64,000 nt of DNA from Phialophora verrucosa (taxonomy: Eukaryota > Ascomycota > Eurotiomycetes > Chaetothyriales > Herpotrichiellaceae), in the NCBI GenBank assembly GCA_002099365.1, contig MSED01000013.1, positions 744,001 through 808,000 on the forward strand. The letters run 5' to 3'. Below the pieces are notes generated by a model. The model saw only the letters and a list, made by a program, of their open reading frames with translations, did no database searches and was not told the origin of the DNA. A program made the translations under genes and the position numbers. The number at the start of each line of letters is the position of its first letter. The stretch's first letter is position 1. Below, one piece after another: positions 1 to 11,063 of the stretch.

Positions 1-1293
1 TTACTCCACAATTTTCATCTCCTTGGGTCAGCAGCAGTAAGATCAAGCCAACAAGAACAAACACAAGCGCAGAGTAGAAAATCAATACCCCCTCGTATAG
101 CTAAGCTGTTCATCTGTAGTGGTATCCATGTCGGAGCTGTCGAGGTGGTTTGGACACAGCGGTCGACCACACCGATGAGTTCTCACAACGCTGTGCAGAA
201 CGCACCTTTCTGCTGTGCAATTCAAAGAGCAGCTGATCGCCTCACACGGCAGTTGCGTTTGACTCAAGGACTGTCCCATCCGAGTCGTTGCCGGAGAAAT
301 TTTGTCAGCCCTTGATTTTTGAGGGACATAATTGCGTTGCAGCCAACGTCGGCTCCAGACCAGGATCTGGTAAGATAGCAGTATGACTGACCGCCAGTTG
401 GGAGTTGGCAGACTGTCGCACAACGTCCTCAGGGACCCGGTGAAGCGGACCTGTTCAAGTCCTCTGTTGTAACTGAAACACCCGACGAAAATCCATGATG
501 GGACTGTCGCATCGCACAGCCGAACCCAAGAATGAGGTGCCGATATCGTGGCCTGTGCGATGCTGACAGCGGAGTCACAAAAATGCCCCTCTGACACGCA
601 AACTGATCAAGTAGAGTAGCCCCAGCAGCTCGCTCACCGATCAAGATGGACTCGCCGCGTGAGATATCGATTTTTCGGCCATGTGCCAACTTCGCCAAGT
701 ATGTCTCGGTTTCAGCTTTATGAGACGTGTAACGCTCTGCCAAACTCCGCGGATGCTGTGAGTCCAGTAACAAACATACGAAGCGGTCACGGCCAATATC
801 CGGCTCTCGCGAAGGACTTTGCGGCCGTATATTTCATGACAAAGCACCTAAATCGCGATTGGTGGGTGCCTAAGGGTGAGGCGGGGCTTCCTGCTTACCT
901 ACGCAGCCTGTTTAACTCAACATCCAAGCTTTTCTTGCCCCGCGTTGCCAAGGTTTGCCGATTAGAATTGCCGCTTTTGGAGCATGTCGCGAACCATCCG
1001 CTTTGATTGGAGCCTGAGGCTATGATGAAGCGAAACTGACCATGAAACCATTCGCGCTTCTAACCAGGAACAGAACAGCCTCGAGGGGTTCTTGCTGGCG
1101 ACCATGATAAGGGCGGTTCACATAAAGAGGAGTCGTTCCCTCTATTGTCGGAAATCCAGTCTCAAGCCCTGGGAGAATCGAATACCAACTCATCCTCCGC
1201 TTCCACAATATCCCCGGGTTTGCGACAGTGAAGCTGGTTCTCACCCTGTTCCCGACAACGTTGTTATAATTCTTTCTTCAAGCACTCTTCACT
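1..1293. other. No gene assigned; left edge
   Basis: I see no convincing complete gene here. On the minus strand the first 100 bases encode a hydrophobic stretch that runs off the left edge and could be a membrane-protein exon, but nothing anchors it. The minus strand at 1020-1244 gives a short peptide faintly like one ankyrin repeat (GTTPLYV followed by an LEAVLFLV-like segment), without the rest of a repeat array. A TATA-like ttataat at about 1263 followed by a pyrimidine-rich stretch lies just upstream of the gene starting at 1294 and is its likely core promoter. Confidence 0.4.
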
Positions 1294-2802
1294 ATGCCTA
1301 TCATAAGTATGCTGATCAAGGGAGTAGGCGCAGGCATTGGCGCGGCCTCGGAGGCAATCGCCGACCACAAGGAGAAGAAAGCCGCCAAAGAGCGCGGAGT
1401 GTCGCCCAACCCCGCAGCCCAACATGAGACCGGGGAAAGTTCACACCTGGCACCCCCGACGCTTCACACGAGACATTCTTCTGAAAAGAAAGGCCATTCT
1501 GAAGGCGAGGAAGACGACGACTCTTCCAGTATCGGCAGTGCCGACCTGGACAACGACGAAGCTGAATGGGCCCTCGACGAAGCTGCAGAGGAGCTCGAAC
1601 AACCGCCGCCGTCATACGAAGAAGCAGCCGCTGCACCGGCTTCGGACCACGACGTCGCAAACGCTTTCCTGGCCAAGCACAAACTCACGAATACGCCTTC
1701 CCTGAATCTCAGATCACTGCCATGCCCCGTCATCCTCCCACAGCGCCGACCGAAGAATAAGAGTCGAGGGTTTGTGCGCGCTTACGCCCCCTTACTCGGT
1801 GAGTGCGCGGGCATTGACCAGCAGACCTTCATTGACTTTATCGACGAGCTTGACCGTGCCTCAAAAGCCAGCCCGGTCTTCGATGTGATCAATCTGGCCT
1901 GCTTCGCGGTGGGGTTTGTCCCAAACCCCATTGCCATGGCCGTCACCATCGCTGTTCAAGTAGCCAGTGAGACTGCAAAAGAGATCCAATCCCGCCATCG
2001 CAGAAACACCTACCTCGATCAGGTCAATGAATCTCTCTTCAAGCCGCGCGGACTATACTGCATGATCATGACCTTCAAGCCCGATAACCCGCACGAGCCG
2101 CTCCTCGGCGTAGACCTGTCGAGCGTCAGCGCCACAGACCAAGCCCTCGTCAAGGCAACCTCAATCCCGGACTCGGAGATGAAACAAAAGCTGGCCAAGC
2201 TCCGCCTCACCTCTGGCGTCAGCAAGGGCGAGCTTTCTCTCCCCGAGTCCGCACCCCTGATCTACCCTGCCCTCGACGCGGCCGCGCAATCTGCTCTCGA
2301 CTCAGCAGCGGGTGCCTCCGGCGCCGCGCAGAGCGCCCTACCACAAAGCACGATGGACAAGCTCAAAGCGACGGGCGGGTTCTTGGCGAACTACCTCGAC
2401 CGCCGCGCCCAGGCGAGCTACGCCGGGATGCACCCCGACAGCAGGCTTGTGATGCCTCCTCCGGAGAAGAAATTCGCTTCCCGATTCAGCGACCCGAACC
2501 ACCCGGCCAACTCGGGCACCATTCTCGGTCTCTTGACCGGTGGACATTTCGATCCGAAGGCCAAGAGACGAGGGCGGAGAGCTCAAAGGAGTGCGCACAG
2601 GAGAGGATATGACCTGAGCCCATCGGATGTGAAGAATGCGGAGATGGGCCGACTGCCGAGGAGAAGACAGGGCGTGATTAGGAGGGTACTGCAGCAAGAT
2701 ATCCTGTACCTGACGGTGGTCAATCTTCCGAGCGAGGCGGACATGAGGGAGATCATGGGAGAGCTGGAACGGGTGAAGAGCGGACGGGGCGGAGCGAGGT
2801 GA
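1294..2802 (+). CDS. Conserved fungal protein of unknown function with PPxY motif
   Basis: Single-exon gene of 502 residues; the ATG at 1294 is the first in frame and follows a pyrimidine-rich leader. The N-terminus (about residues 1-20) is glycine/alanine-rich and weakly hydrophobic. A Ser/Glu/Asp-rich segment follows, then the PPPSYEEA motif near residue 105, a PPxY site of the kind bound by WW domains of Rsp5/NEDD4 ubiquitin ligases. The central part (about 150-270) is the most ordered and contains a hydrophobic helix-like segment (CFAVGFVPNPIAMAVTIAVQVA). The C-terminal third is basic and Ala/Ser-rich. I recognise the general look of a widespread ascomycete family but cannot give a function. 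A role in endosomal or ubiquitin-linked sorting is inference from the PPxY motif only. Confidence 0.75.
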   Translation: MPIISMLIKGVGAGIGAASEAIADHKEKKAAKERGVSPNPAAQHETGESSHLAPPTLHTRHSSEKKGHSEGEEDDDSSSIGSADLDNDEAEWALDEAAEELEQPPPSYEEAAAAPASDHDVANAFLAKHKLTNTPSLNLRSLPCPVILPQRRPKNKSRGFVRAYAPLLGECAGIDQQTFIDFIDELDRASKASPVFDVINLACFAVGFVPNPIAMAVTIAVQVASETAKEIQSRHRRNTYLDQVNESLFKPRGLYCMIMTFKPDNPHEPLLGVDLSSVSATDQALVKATSIPDSEMKQKLAKLRLTSGVSKGELSLPESAPLIYPALDAAAQSALDSAAGASGAAQSALPQSTMDKLKATGGFLANYLDRRAQASYAGMHPDSRLVMPPPEKKFASRFSDPNHPANSGTILGLLTGGHFDPKAKRRGRRAQRSAHRRGYDLSPSDVKNAEMGRLPRRRQGVIRRVLQQDILYLTVVNLPSEADMREIMGELERVKSGRGGAR

Positions 2803-2970
2803 GGTCCTGACGATCGAGGCTCTTGGATAAAGTCTTTGAGGAGCCGAACTCCCGTAGTCAAGTTGCTCGGAAATACAATTTGTCTTCATGATTAGATCGT
2901 AAATGAATGCGCTCAAGATCAGTGATCGCGCTCCGAGACTGAAATCTTCTACCGAGAGTCGACATACATA

Positions 2971-3243
2971 TCAATCCTTCAGCGACTTAAAGAGCTGGAA
3001 CACTCCGTTGATATCAAACTCTCCGCGCTGAACAATGTAGTCGTCATCAGATTCCCTCGGAGCTGTTCCGTCAAACTTCCCAGTCTCTGGAACAACCAGC
3101 TCATATTCCGCCTTTACGCCGTCTAATATGAGGGCCACCTCATACTCAATATGGTACCATGTTCTCCCATCTGGCGACTCCGATTCCTCGAATCCGTTGC
3201 TCAAGGAGAAAGGAATGAAGAATTTGAGGTTTGGATATACCAC
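2971..3243 (-). pseudogene. Decayed C-terminal fragment of an Hsp70-like gene
   Basis: A 90-codon open stretch without an ATG at its 5' end (its first codon here is GTG). Its translation aligns along its length with the C-terminal tail of the Hsp70-like protein at 31465-33513: YHIEYEVALILDG against FYEVEYEVALYLDG, a following VPETGKFD against IPRLGAFD, and the end FDINGVFQLFKSLKD against FNTAGVFDLVNRA. No ATPase domain precedes it; the 5' side is immediately occupied by an amidohydrolase remnant on the other strand. It is therefore most likely the 3' relic of a related gene. The two copies are clearly diverged, so this is not a recent duplicate of the intact gene. Confidence 0.6.
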
Positions 3244-3270
3244 CTCAAAAGCAGAGCAGGTGGGTGATAA

Positions 3271-3798
3271 GAAAGAGCTCGGCGTACGGTAACTGTCCGA
3301 GCACTACAAGAAATGCACAGAAGAGGAATCGTCATTCTTCCCGGAGGCGACTAGTAAGTTCACTCAACCTAGTTCACTCGTCAACTCGTCATCTTTGTGC
3401 CCACGGATTCCGATGCCGCGGTCAACCAGCTTGCTAACATGAAGATCTTCTCTAAATCTTTAGGGTTTCGCCTGGACACCACATGGCACATATGCCCGAG
3501 ATCTGGAGCACTTTGTCGGGTTTTCACCCCCCATGAGGCCATCCTTTCAGCCACATTTGGCATGGCCAAACTGTTCATGCGGTCACACGAAATGGGACAG
3601 ATCAAGCCAGGCTATTACGCCGACTACATCCTAGTCGACAGCCACCCACTGAAAGATGTCAAAGTTCTTCAAGACCACTCTGGATTGAACATTATCTTGT
3701 GGACTGGAATCGATATTGACCACACCGGCACTATTTGTACGCGTACCCGATCATGGCTTACTGCCCGCAAATATTCGAAGGGAGTACATAGCTTGTGA
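3271..3798 (+). pseudogene. Decayed C-terminal fragment of an amidohydrolase gene
   Basis: The translation matches the last third of the intact amidohydrolase at 7588-9072: RRGIVILPGGD, then GFAWTPHGTYARDLEHFVG, then AILSATFGMAKL and GYYADYILVDSHPL. The three pieces lie in different frames. An intron is recognisable (donor gtaagt at 3354, branch tgctaac at about 3432, acceptor ending 3463), but joining it leaves the frames one base out of register, and a second shift is needed within the T run at 3521-3524. The 5' side is closed by a stop at 3268-3270. None of the metal-binding N-terminal part remains. This is a relic, not a working enzyme. Confidence 0.7.
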
Positions 3799-3940
3799 AA
3801 GTGGCTTTTCACGGAGTATTGTTCCTCCTGGCTGCTAAAAGACATTCGCCTTGCATCTTGGAAAGGACCATGACGCTTCTAACGACCTCGTCCTTCGAAT
3901 TCCAATCTCCCATTGTGCATCTCCTGCATATTCCGAGACC

Positions 3941-4928
3941 TCAGCTCGCAAACCAATACTTCCTCAAGAACTCGACCTGCCTTCCTGCATTCCTCTCAAA
4001 TGCTTTGCCAGCATACCCATCGAAATGGCCTCCAGGCACGATGGTCAACTCTTTGGGCTGCCTAGCCCTCTCAAATGCTTCGAGCGCCAGATCCGGAGGC
4101 GTGAGCACATCATCTTGGGCCACAATCATCAGCAGCGGAGTCGGTGAGATGTGATGAATGTGGGCGGAGGGATAGTATTCGCCGAGGGCTTCCAAGCTAC
4201 GGACTGTTACTTCGTTCTTCCATTTACCAGTGGGAAGTCTCTCCTCCCATGAAGAGAAAAACTCGTAGCTGTCCGAAGTAGGAAAGACTTGTGGTTTTGT
4301 GGGATCGGCTTGTATAATAGGGATTGTTGCAGGTAGTTTGCCAGCGGCTCGAGCCAAGCGATCTATCAACAGAGGGGTTAGCATCCGTCTATCCGGTGCC
4401 TTGCACCTTGTACGCAGACTTACCGTCCTGAAACTTCGCGTTGATACCTGCGATTTGGTCGGGTCGGTTCAGTCTGTGGAAAACCGCCCACCCATCGACC
4501 ATGGGAACCTGACAGAGCACAAGCTTGACTCTCCTGTCCGTCGCTCCAACCCATAGAGAGTGGCCACCGCTGTAGGAACTTCCCCAAATGCCGATCTTCT
4601 CCATGTCAACGTCAGACCTGGACTGAGCATAGGTGATAGCGTGCGAGAAGTCGCTCGTCTGTTGTGTAGGCAAAATCTCGTTACGCGGTGCTCCTTCTTT
4701 GGTGTCACTGTCGCCGAAGCCTCGGTGATCATAGGCTAGCACGGACATTGGCAATTGTGAGACAAAGTGCTCAGCATAGGTGTCCAGGCCCATTTCTTTC
4801 ACAACGGACCAGCCATGGCACATTATCAGGCATGGAAGGGGTTTTGAGCCTGCATTGTCGGGCTTGAAGAACCAGGCGCGCAGGGTAACATTGTCGTCTG
4901 TTTGGAAGGAGACGTCTTCTCGCGGCAT
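3941..4928 (-). CDS. Alpha/beta hydrolase (S15/DltD-like family)
   Basis: Two exons, 4928-4424 and 4362-3941, joined over a 61-nt intron (gtaagt donor, tgctaac branch, gatag acceptor), giving 308 residues. The fold is an alpha/beta hydrolase: an early strand followed by CHGW near residue 39, the nucleophile elbow GSSYSG with likely catalytic Ser118, an acid in AQDDVLTPP, and the C-terminal His in PGGHFDGY. The family holds X-prolyl-peptidase-like and esterase enzymes, and also fungal hydrolases that act in polyketide clusters, so the substrate is open. It is divergent from the peroxiredoxin-like gene downstream on the map and lies next to the amidohydrolase relic; no further functional link is visible. 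Confidence 0.85.
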
Positions 4929-5906
4929 GGTGGACAGCGAGGTTGACCTACGCTGCGCTATGTCTGGTCTAGACGGAGGCCCTGGCCCAATGCTAAGAGC
5001 AGACTTTGGTTTTCAATAGAGTGAACGACTCGACCAACGTTCCAGATTGCTAGCACGCGATTTTCCCGGCCACAGCGTGGAGGCATCCCGCGATTTATCT
5101 CTGGAGGCCTCAAGCCTTTGCTCACCGCCCAAAAACACAAATCACTCTACCGTGTCTGCTAGCCGGCTCACCCTCAAAAAAAGTTCGTCCATGCTCGGCC
5201 GTCCCTGGTGTACGGAGTTGAGTGCGACACCAACCCCGCCTCGTATAATGAAGTACGGTATAAGGTGCCAAGTATCGCGCGACGATACCGCCGAACATGA
5301 AAGCAAGTCCCGTGGTCACTAGCCGACGCTATATCGTGGAGTCTCCGACCTGTTACGCAAGTGGAAAAGCAAGAACAGCTCGTATTTCCCCACCACGGTT
5401 CAGCTTCACTAAATGTGGGGTTAAGCTTAACTCCTGGCCCATTGACCACAACACCTGGTCAGCCTTCCCGACGGGCTGCCCTTGGTTGACTTTCCATGCC
5501 CGCGGCTTACCTGGCTGCAAGGCAGATGGATTCGTAGTGGAGTTCTTCAGATTGAAAGTCCTGGCACCGACGCTATGACTGATTCTTTCATTCGGCTTTT
5601 ACTATTGGCTGCGCTCGAGTTCGCTCGCATGAACCTGATTCATAACACTAAGTAGGCAGACAAGTCAAAAAGGAAAATCGGGCTCTATAATCCGGCGTAA
5701 AACATTCCCGGGCCTCCGAATCTTTGCGTACGTGAGGTCTGAGAGACCAATCCTCATCTTTGCCAGGGCTTGAACACGTATATCTGATTTGTCAAGCACA
5801 GCCATGCCTCGATGGCTATTAAAAGGGCCAAGAAAAGGTGCCAGAGAACTCTGTGTCGTGGCTTCAGGGAAACAGCTTCCAAATCACCCTGCAAAATCCT
5901 GAAGCA
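4929..5906. promoter_or_regulatory. Divergent spacer between hydrolase and peroxiredoxin genes
   Basis: No gene seen. The spacer must carry both promoters. A TATA-like tattaaaagg at 5817-5826 lies about 85 bp before the start codon at 5907. Confidence 0.5.
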
Positions 5907-6554
5907 ATGGCCTCACTCGCAGAAGAATTGAAATCCACGTATGATGGCTTTCAGAAGATGGCGCCTGAACCAGTCAAACAAGCCATCACAGCCGCGACGG
6001 AAGATTTTGTCAAGTCCTACGACCCAAGTAAATCCATCAAGGTCGGCGACGTTCTACCAGAATTCAAGCTCAGCGATGCCCTGGGCAAGGAAGTGACCAG
6101 CACTGAGTTGCTGGCCAGAGGGCCCTTGCTTATCAACTTCTACCGAGGCGAATGGTGTCCATTCTGCAACGTTACTCTCCGGACGTTGCAACGAAATTTG
6201 GGCCAATTCACCGCCAAGGGCGTCGTCCTCGTGGCCATTTCGCCCGAACTGCCAAACAACTCTTTGTCTCTCCTTGAGAAACACGCTCTGGAGTTCCCCA
6301 TATTGTCAGATGTTGGAAACAAATACGCCAAACAACTCGGCATTGTCTTTCAGCAACCCGATTCGCTTCGTGCACCCTTCAGCGCGTCCGGGATAGACCT
6401 CGAAGCTCGGAATGGCGACGATTCCTTTGCGGTACCAATACCAGCAACGTTCTTGGTCGACAAAAATGGCGTCATACGCAATGCATTCATTGATCCTGAC
6501 TACACAAAGCGCGTTGAGCCAACGGTGGTGTTGGAGTGGATTCAGGCATTGTGA
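5907..6554 (+). CDS. Peroxiredoxin-like protein (AhpC/TSA family)
   Basis: Intronless gene of 215 residues. The frame is open upstream to about 5838, but the first ATG is at 5907 and I take it as the start. It carries the thioredoxin-fold peroxiredoxin core: a SIKVGDVLPEFKL strand, then NFYRGEWCPFC with Cys84 and Cys87, a long helix, and the PIPATFLVDKNGVIRNAF segment that packs against the active site. The family usually reduces hydroperoxides through the first cysteine; the WCPFC form is typical of the AhpC/TSA-like subgroup in which a CxxC pair may serve as a disulfide. No signal peptide is seen, so it is probably cytosolic. Confidence 0.85.
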   Translation: MASLAEELKSTYDGFQKMAPEPVKQAITAATEDFVKSYDPSKSIKVGDVLPEFKLSDALGKEVTSTELLARGPLLINFYRGEWCPFCNVTLRTLQRNLGQFTAKGVVLVAISPELPNNSLSLLEKHALEFPILSDVGNKYAKQLGIVFQQPDSLRAPFSASGIDLEARNGDDSFAVPIPATFLVDKNGVIRNAFIDPDYTKRVEPTVVLEWIQAL

Positions 6555-7587
6555 GGGCGAGGAAATGAAATCTATACTACGGGGCATCGGTTTGGAAGAG
6601 TTGCTGAAGCACAATGATGACATTCGAGGTCGTATCAAGCACAAATACTTTCCTAGCTATTCTATCTCCATACGGCAAGACCAGGCGTCCATGTGTCTGC
6701 CCAGCCTTGATAGATGAACATCGCTGCTCTGTAACAAATTGCTACGTATTATCTTTGCGCACGAAGCGTCTTTGCCGCACCTGGAAGTGAAACGGTGTGG
6801 ACGAGGTAGTTTGTGGCCGGTCGAGATGGCAAATCGGAAATCCAAGCTCCGTGACCTTGACTGGTACTCTCGATGAAACATGCCTTCCTCGATTACTAAA
6901 TGTCTGCTCTCACCTCCCCGAAGCCCAACACAGCAGTCAATTGATGACATTAGTCGCGTGATTATGGTATTCAGAGCATTCTTCAATTAGCACTCTTCGG
7001 TACAACAGCCAAAGTCTATAGATTGCCGTAGTGGTTTTTAAACTAGCCGAGCCATTGTGAAAGTAGTAGGTGCTTACTCACAACTAGTATTTCTTGCTAC
7101 TCAAACGATACAAGGGAAATGTAGTCAAGGTATCATCACAATTGCCGTTCATGATCCTGAATTGAGCCCTCGAGCAATTGCGAGTTGGACCCAACCAAAG
7201 GATGTGCGGCAAACACCGTGGCTCAAATAGCGTGACTGAGATCAGTGGCCGAATATCTCACATCCATTCAAGTTGTCCCCGAGTCTCGCCGCCGAAAAGT
7301 TGTCTACCAAAGCAGATACCGCGATGCAAAGTTCGCCGCATCCGTCTTGTGGGCACATTCAAAAACGCTTCGAGCACAGCTTGAAGGTTTTTCGGCTCCA
7401 CAAGACAGTGTCTCCAGCTATCAACTGAAAGAGCTTTCACATTTGGCAGCGCAGACATATCCTAGCTTCCAAATACCACGTACATTGCTCCTATATTTCT
7501 TGGCATATCTGTACATAGAATCGGAAGCCAACGGCTACAATCGTGTTCAGGCGGACGACCAAAACGACAGCTCCAGTCTGACTCCTC
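6555..7587. other. Convergent intergenic region
   Basis: Lies between the 3' ends of the peroxiredoxin and amidohydrolase genes. A run without stops on the plus strand at about 7245-7580 has no ATG at its start and no family resemblance. I see no gene. Confidence 0.45.
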
Positions 7588-9072
7588 TCACTTTCTTTTG
7601 TGGTCCATCAAGGCTAGTCTGGCTTCCAGGTGTTGCATCTGCCAGTCCACCGTTCCCTGGGCGGTCATCACAGGCAGTGTGGTTTTCTTTTGTGGTTTCT
7701 TAGCTGGACTCTCGCGGTCGATGTTTTTGTGGACGTGGCCGTTGATGATGATCGTGTGAATTCGGTCGACCTCTTGAAGGAGTTCGATATCCTCTAGAGG
7801 GTCTCCATCTACTAGAATCACATCCGCATAATAGCCTGGCAACACCTTTCCCAACTCTTCCGGGTGTCCCATCAGCTCGCCTCCCCAAGCAGTTGCAGCG
7901 ATAATGGTCTCCATCGGGGTATAACCGAAGAGATTCACGAAATGAGCCAGATCTCGGGCGTACGTGCCGTGCGGAGCCCAGGCAAATCCGAAATCTCCCC
8001 CCGGCAGCACCCTGATACCACGTTCGCGCATCTTGTTCATGGCGACGGCGGCAATCTCGACCTCGCGCTTGAGCCCTTTCTTGGCAGCCATCTCAGGTGT
8101 GAGGCCGAATGGAATGGCTTCGCCGGTGCATGATGTGAGCGGGTAGTTGATAGCTGGAGCGACAAAAGTCTGGTCCTTGAGGGCCTCCAGCATATCAAGG
8201 CCTTCCTCATCGACAAAAGAGGCATGGTAAATAACGTCGACCCCGGCTTGACAACAGAGTTTGACAGACGCACAACTCCTCGCGTGCGCACAAACTCTCT
8301 TGCCGCAGTTATGAGCCTCCTCTACCGCGACTTTCGTCTCCTCGAGCGTAATGTATGTCTCGGTGCTGCCCTTGAAGGGATGCACATAGTCACCTGTCAT
8401 AGACAGTTTGATGTTGTCGACCCCGAGGGCTAGAGTCTCTCGCACCACCTTTCTCATTTCGTCCACACCGTTGGCGAATCTCGACATGCTGTCAACAAGG
8501 GCGCCGTTTGAAGTGGCAATCTCCTGTGCGTTGGACAACATACGTGGACCTGGTATAAGACCTTTTCTCACCGAATTCTTGACGCTGATGTCGAGTCGCG
8601 GTTGGGCCGAGGCAGCTCCGAAGCACATAGTATAGCCATGCTCGAGATATGTCTTCGCAGATTTGGCGGTAAAGATGACGTGTTCCTCGAGCGGCAGACT
8701 GATAATTTCATGGATTGTGGCAGCATTGGTCCAGCTTAGGTGTGTATGCGCGTCGCACAGCCCTGACATGAGGGACTTCCGCCCTTTCCCATCAATGAGC
8801 AGTGTGCCGGGACCGGCGTGGTCCGTAACTTCAATATGTCCGACTTCAATTATACGTTCGTCCTTGATCAATACGTCGCCGAGGTAGGGTTCGCGCCCTG
8901 TCGAATCAATGATTCGGACATTTTTGAATAGAATCTCTGTTGGATCGTCCGGTTCGTGGTTCTTTATCTCAATGTCCGCGGGGTGGGGCTTGTAAGAGGC
9001 AGCGAGCCCGCTAATAGTTGCCCCTTTCCTACCACGAATACTGATGGATCGGCTATCGACAGAAGTCATCAT
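7588..9072 (-). CDS. Metal-dependent amidohydrolase (imidazolonepropionase-like)
   Basis: Intronless, 494 residues from the ATG at 9072; the frame is open further upstream but only with non-ATG codons. The family is the amidohydrolase superfamily close to imidazolonepropionase and Xaa-Pro/Xaa-Arg dipeptidases. Visible landmarks are the beta-sandwich start (ILFKNVRIID), the first metal motif DAHTHL with His109 and His111, a lysine in VDNIKLS at the place where these enzymes often carry a carboxylated metal-bridging Lys, His in CAHARS and IYHASF, and the catalytic Asp in LPGGDFGFAW. The sandwich closes with LPGYYADVILVDGDPLED. The substrate, a cyclic amide or N-acyl compound, cannot be told. 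A broken relative lies at 3271-3798. Confidence 0.85.
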   Translation of the reverse strand: MMTSVDSRSISIRGRKGATISGLAASYKPHPADIEIKNHEPDDPTEILFKNVRIIDSTGREPYLGDVLIKDERIIEVGHIEVTDHAGPGTLLIDGKGRKSLMSGLCDAHTHLSWTNAATIHEIISLPLEEHVIFTAKSAKTYLEHGYTMCFGAASAQPRLDISVKNSVRKGLIPGPRMLSNAQEIATSNGALVDSMSRFANGVDEMRKVVRETLALGVDNIKLSMTGDYVHPFKGSTETYITLEETKVAVEEAHNCGKRVCAHARSCASVKLCCQAGVDVIYHASFVDEEGLDMLEALKDQTFVAPAINYPLTSCTGEAIPFGLTPEMAAKKGLKREVEIAAVAMNKMRERGIRVLPGGDFGFAWAPHGTYARDLAHFVNLFGYTPMETIIAATAWGGELMGHPEELGKVLPGYYADVILVDGDPLEDIELLQEVDRIHTIIINGHVHKNIDRESPAKKPQKKTTLPVMTAQGTVDWQMQHLEARLALMDHKRK

Positions 9073-11063
9073 AACACTGCGCAACAGTGAGGCAGAGGTG
9101 TAGAATCTTTTACCGGGTGGTAACAACGACTCTGGCTCCAGTGATGTCTTCTGCGAGCCGAGTTGATGGTCTTATAAGTAACTTGAGGACTGACTCCTAC
9201 AAGTTTCAGATCGTATGGAAAGCTGGGGTACAACTGGAGAAGCGGAGAAGTTACACGACGGTAAGATGCCGGGAGCTTGTGCTTGCTGTCATGGTGTTCC
9301 CAGACCATGCCAGGGCTTCAAAACCGGAAAGCAGTGCACTCCCGGCTCGAGCAATTAGATTGGCTTCCGTGCTAGATGATTTTCAGCATGAACTGCTTTC
9401 AGGCAACGAAACGCCTCTGCAGCAGCACTACTCATGTATGCCCGACGATCAGGAAGCGTCCTCCCAAATCCACTCGGCCACAGGTTTGACCGGCCCAGCA
9501 AACAAGGAGTGTTGCCGTGCGGCGGAGATAGACGCGGAGATATCATATCTCAGCAGCGTAAACCGGCGGTGACACATGCAGTAGAGCCACCGAGAAGTTT
9601 GGAAGAAAATATCCTCGTCGGTGGCATGTACAATCGTATGCACGGCACAACGCTTTCCTCCAGACGGAAGCCCACGGCCAGCGCCCGAATTGCCAGTGTG
9701 GAGTTGCGGTGGTTGAGAGGAGACTCAAACTAACTGAATCAGGACATATGACAACGTCAGAGTCATGGGTCCAACGAGGCGGCGCTCTTTGCCCGAAGCA
9801 CTCGACAAGGCCTTTTCGATTGACACAGATCGGAAAACAGGGAGAAGTTGATCAAACAGAGCAGATTCCTTGCAGTCTCTGTGGTTCTTGTATGTATGGT
9901 GCTGCGAGCAGTTTCACCAAGAATCACCCTTCGGCTTCGCGTAAAAGACCGAAAGGAAGCTTCTGAGGACAATTGAGAGCATGCAATAACTACGGCGGCG
10001 TAGTTGTGGCACGTGACGTCGTTTGAAGATCGTGCCTTCGAAGCATGACAATACACATCAATTCCAGTACAGTACTGTAAGCGGATGGAACCACATTGGC
10101 GGGATCAGGGACATGTCCTACCGAACAGCAGGCTCTACATCTGCTTGCGACCGGCTATCCTCAGCTTAGTATGGGAATCGGCTTCCGAAGCGCCCAGACC
10201 GGATCCCGGAGTGGTCGTTGTCAAGACAAAGGTGGTCATCTCACGGGACTATGCAAGCCAAAGTCCATCATTGTGACTGCGCAGGAGTTCCTTTTTCGGT
10301 GATCGGAGTCTAAAGTTGGTCGCTCCATAGAACGAGGTCTAAAAGTGTTGTATTCATGAAAGGTATCACAGCCCCTAGACTGTCTACTACGTACTACGCC
10401 TGCGAGCCGTGCTCCCACTAGACCATATTGATGCTAACCACGCTACAGCAGCCGTCCCATCTCGAACCCAATATCAGCGCCTGGCTACTTCGGTCGGGGT
10501 ACATATCCAATAGGTAGACCAGATGAGTCAACACATCCGCCGCCACTAATTCAGTCGACAGTAGCTTGCACCGTATCTGGCCTCGCTAAGTGATTCTAGA
10601 GGCTCCTTTGCTGTAGCAACGCCAACCTCTAATCTTCAAGGGCGGGGCATCTTCCGCCTCGTCAGGGATTCCTGATCGGTGCCTGAAAATCCCCCGTGAA
10701 TATGGAAGACCAAAAACTAGAGGTTGGGGAAAGAACCGTGCTGTCTTTCCGCTCTGCTCTTCGCGCCCCAGTCTTAACTGGCACGATCCTACTATTATGG
10801 AAATGGGTGAAACCGGACACAGTGCTACCGGGGCGTCTGGTCTGCAACTTGAGCACTAAATGATTGAGGCTGGACCTCTTTTGTTGGCGTATGACTTCGA
10901 AGTTGACATTCTGGAATTTTCGAGTGCAGCACCAAAGAGTCACTATTAGATGAAAGGCCCGATACGTAACCCGCCTAAGCCTGCCCCGCAATTGGACGGC
11001 CTCTCCCACAGGTAATCGCAGCTCTTCCTTTCTAACCCTTCTTGAACTTCTTTACAGGGTCGT
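9073..11063. promoter_or_regulatory. Long divergent spacer
   Basis: About 2 kb between divergent genes with no gene I can support. At 10010-10020 there is CACGTGACGTC, an E-box (CACGTG) overlapping a CRE-like TGACGTC. A candidate 5'-UTR intron lies just before the next gene: donor gtaatc at 11011, branch ttctaac, acceptor tttacag ending 11057. Confidence 0.4.

Noticed and set aside
429..1244. Faint ankyrin-like peptides on the minus strand
   Set aside because: Only one partial repeat pattern; the pieces lie in different frames and lack the consensus turn residues.
7245..7703. 152-codon open stretch on the plus strand overlapping the amidohydrolase 3' end
   Set aside because: Starts at a GTG, has no family resemblance and runs antisense into a well-supported gene.
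10371..10441. tRNA-like stretch on the minus strand (ggtctagtgg resembles a tRNA A box)
   Set aside because: No B box (ggttcranycc) at the right distance and no acceptor stem could be paired.
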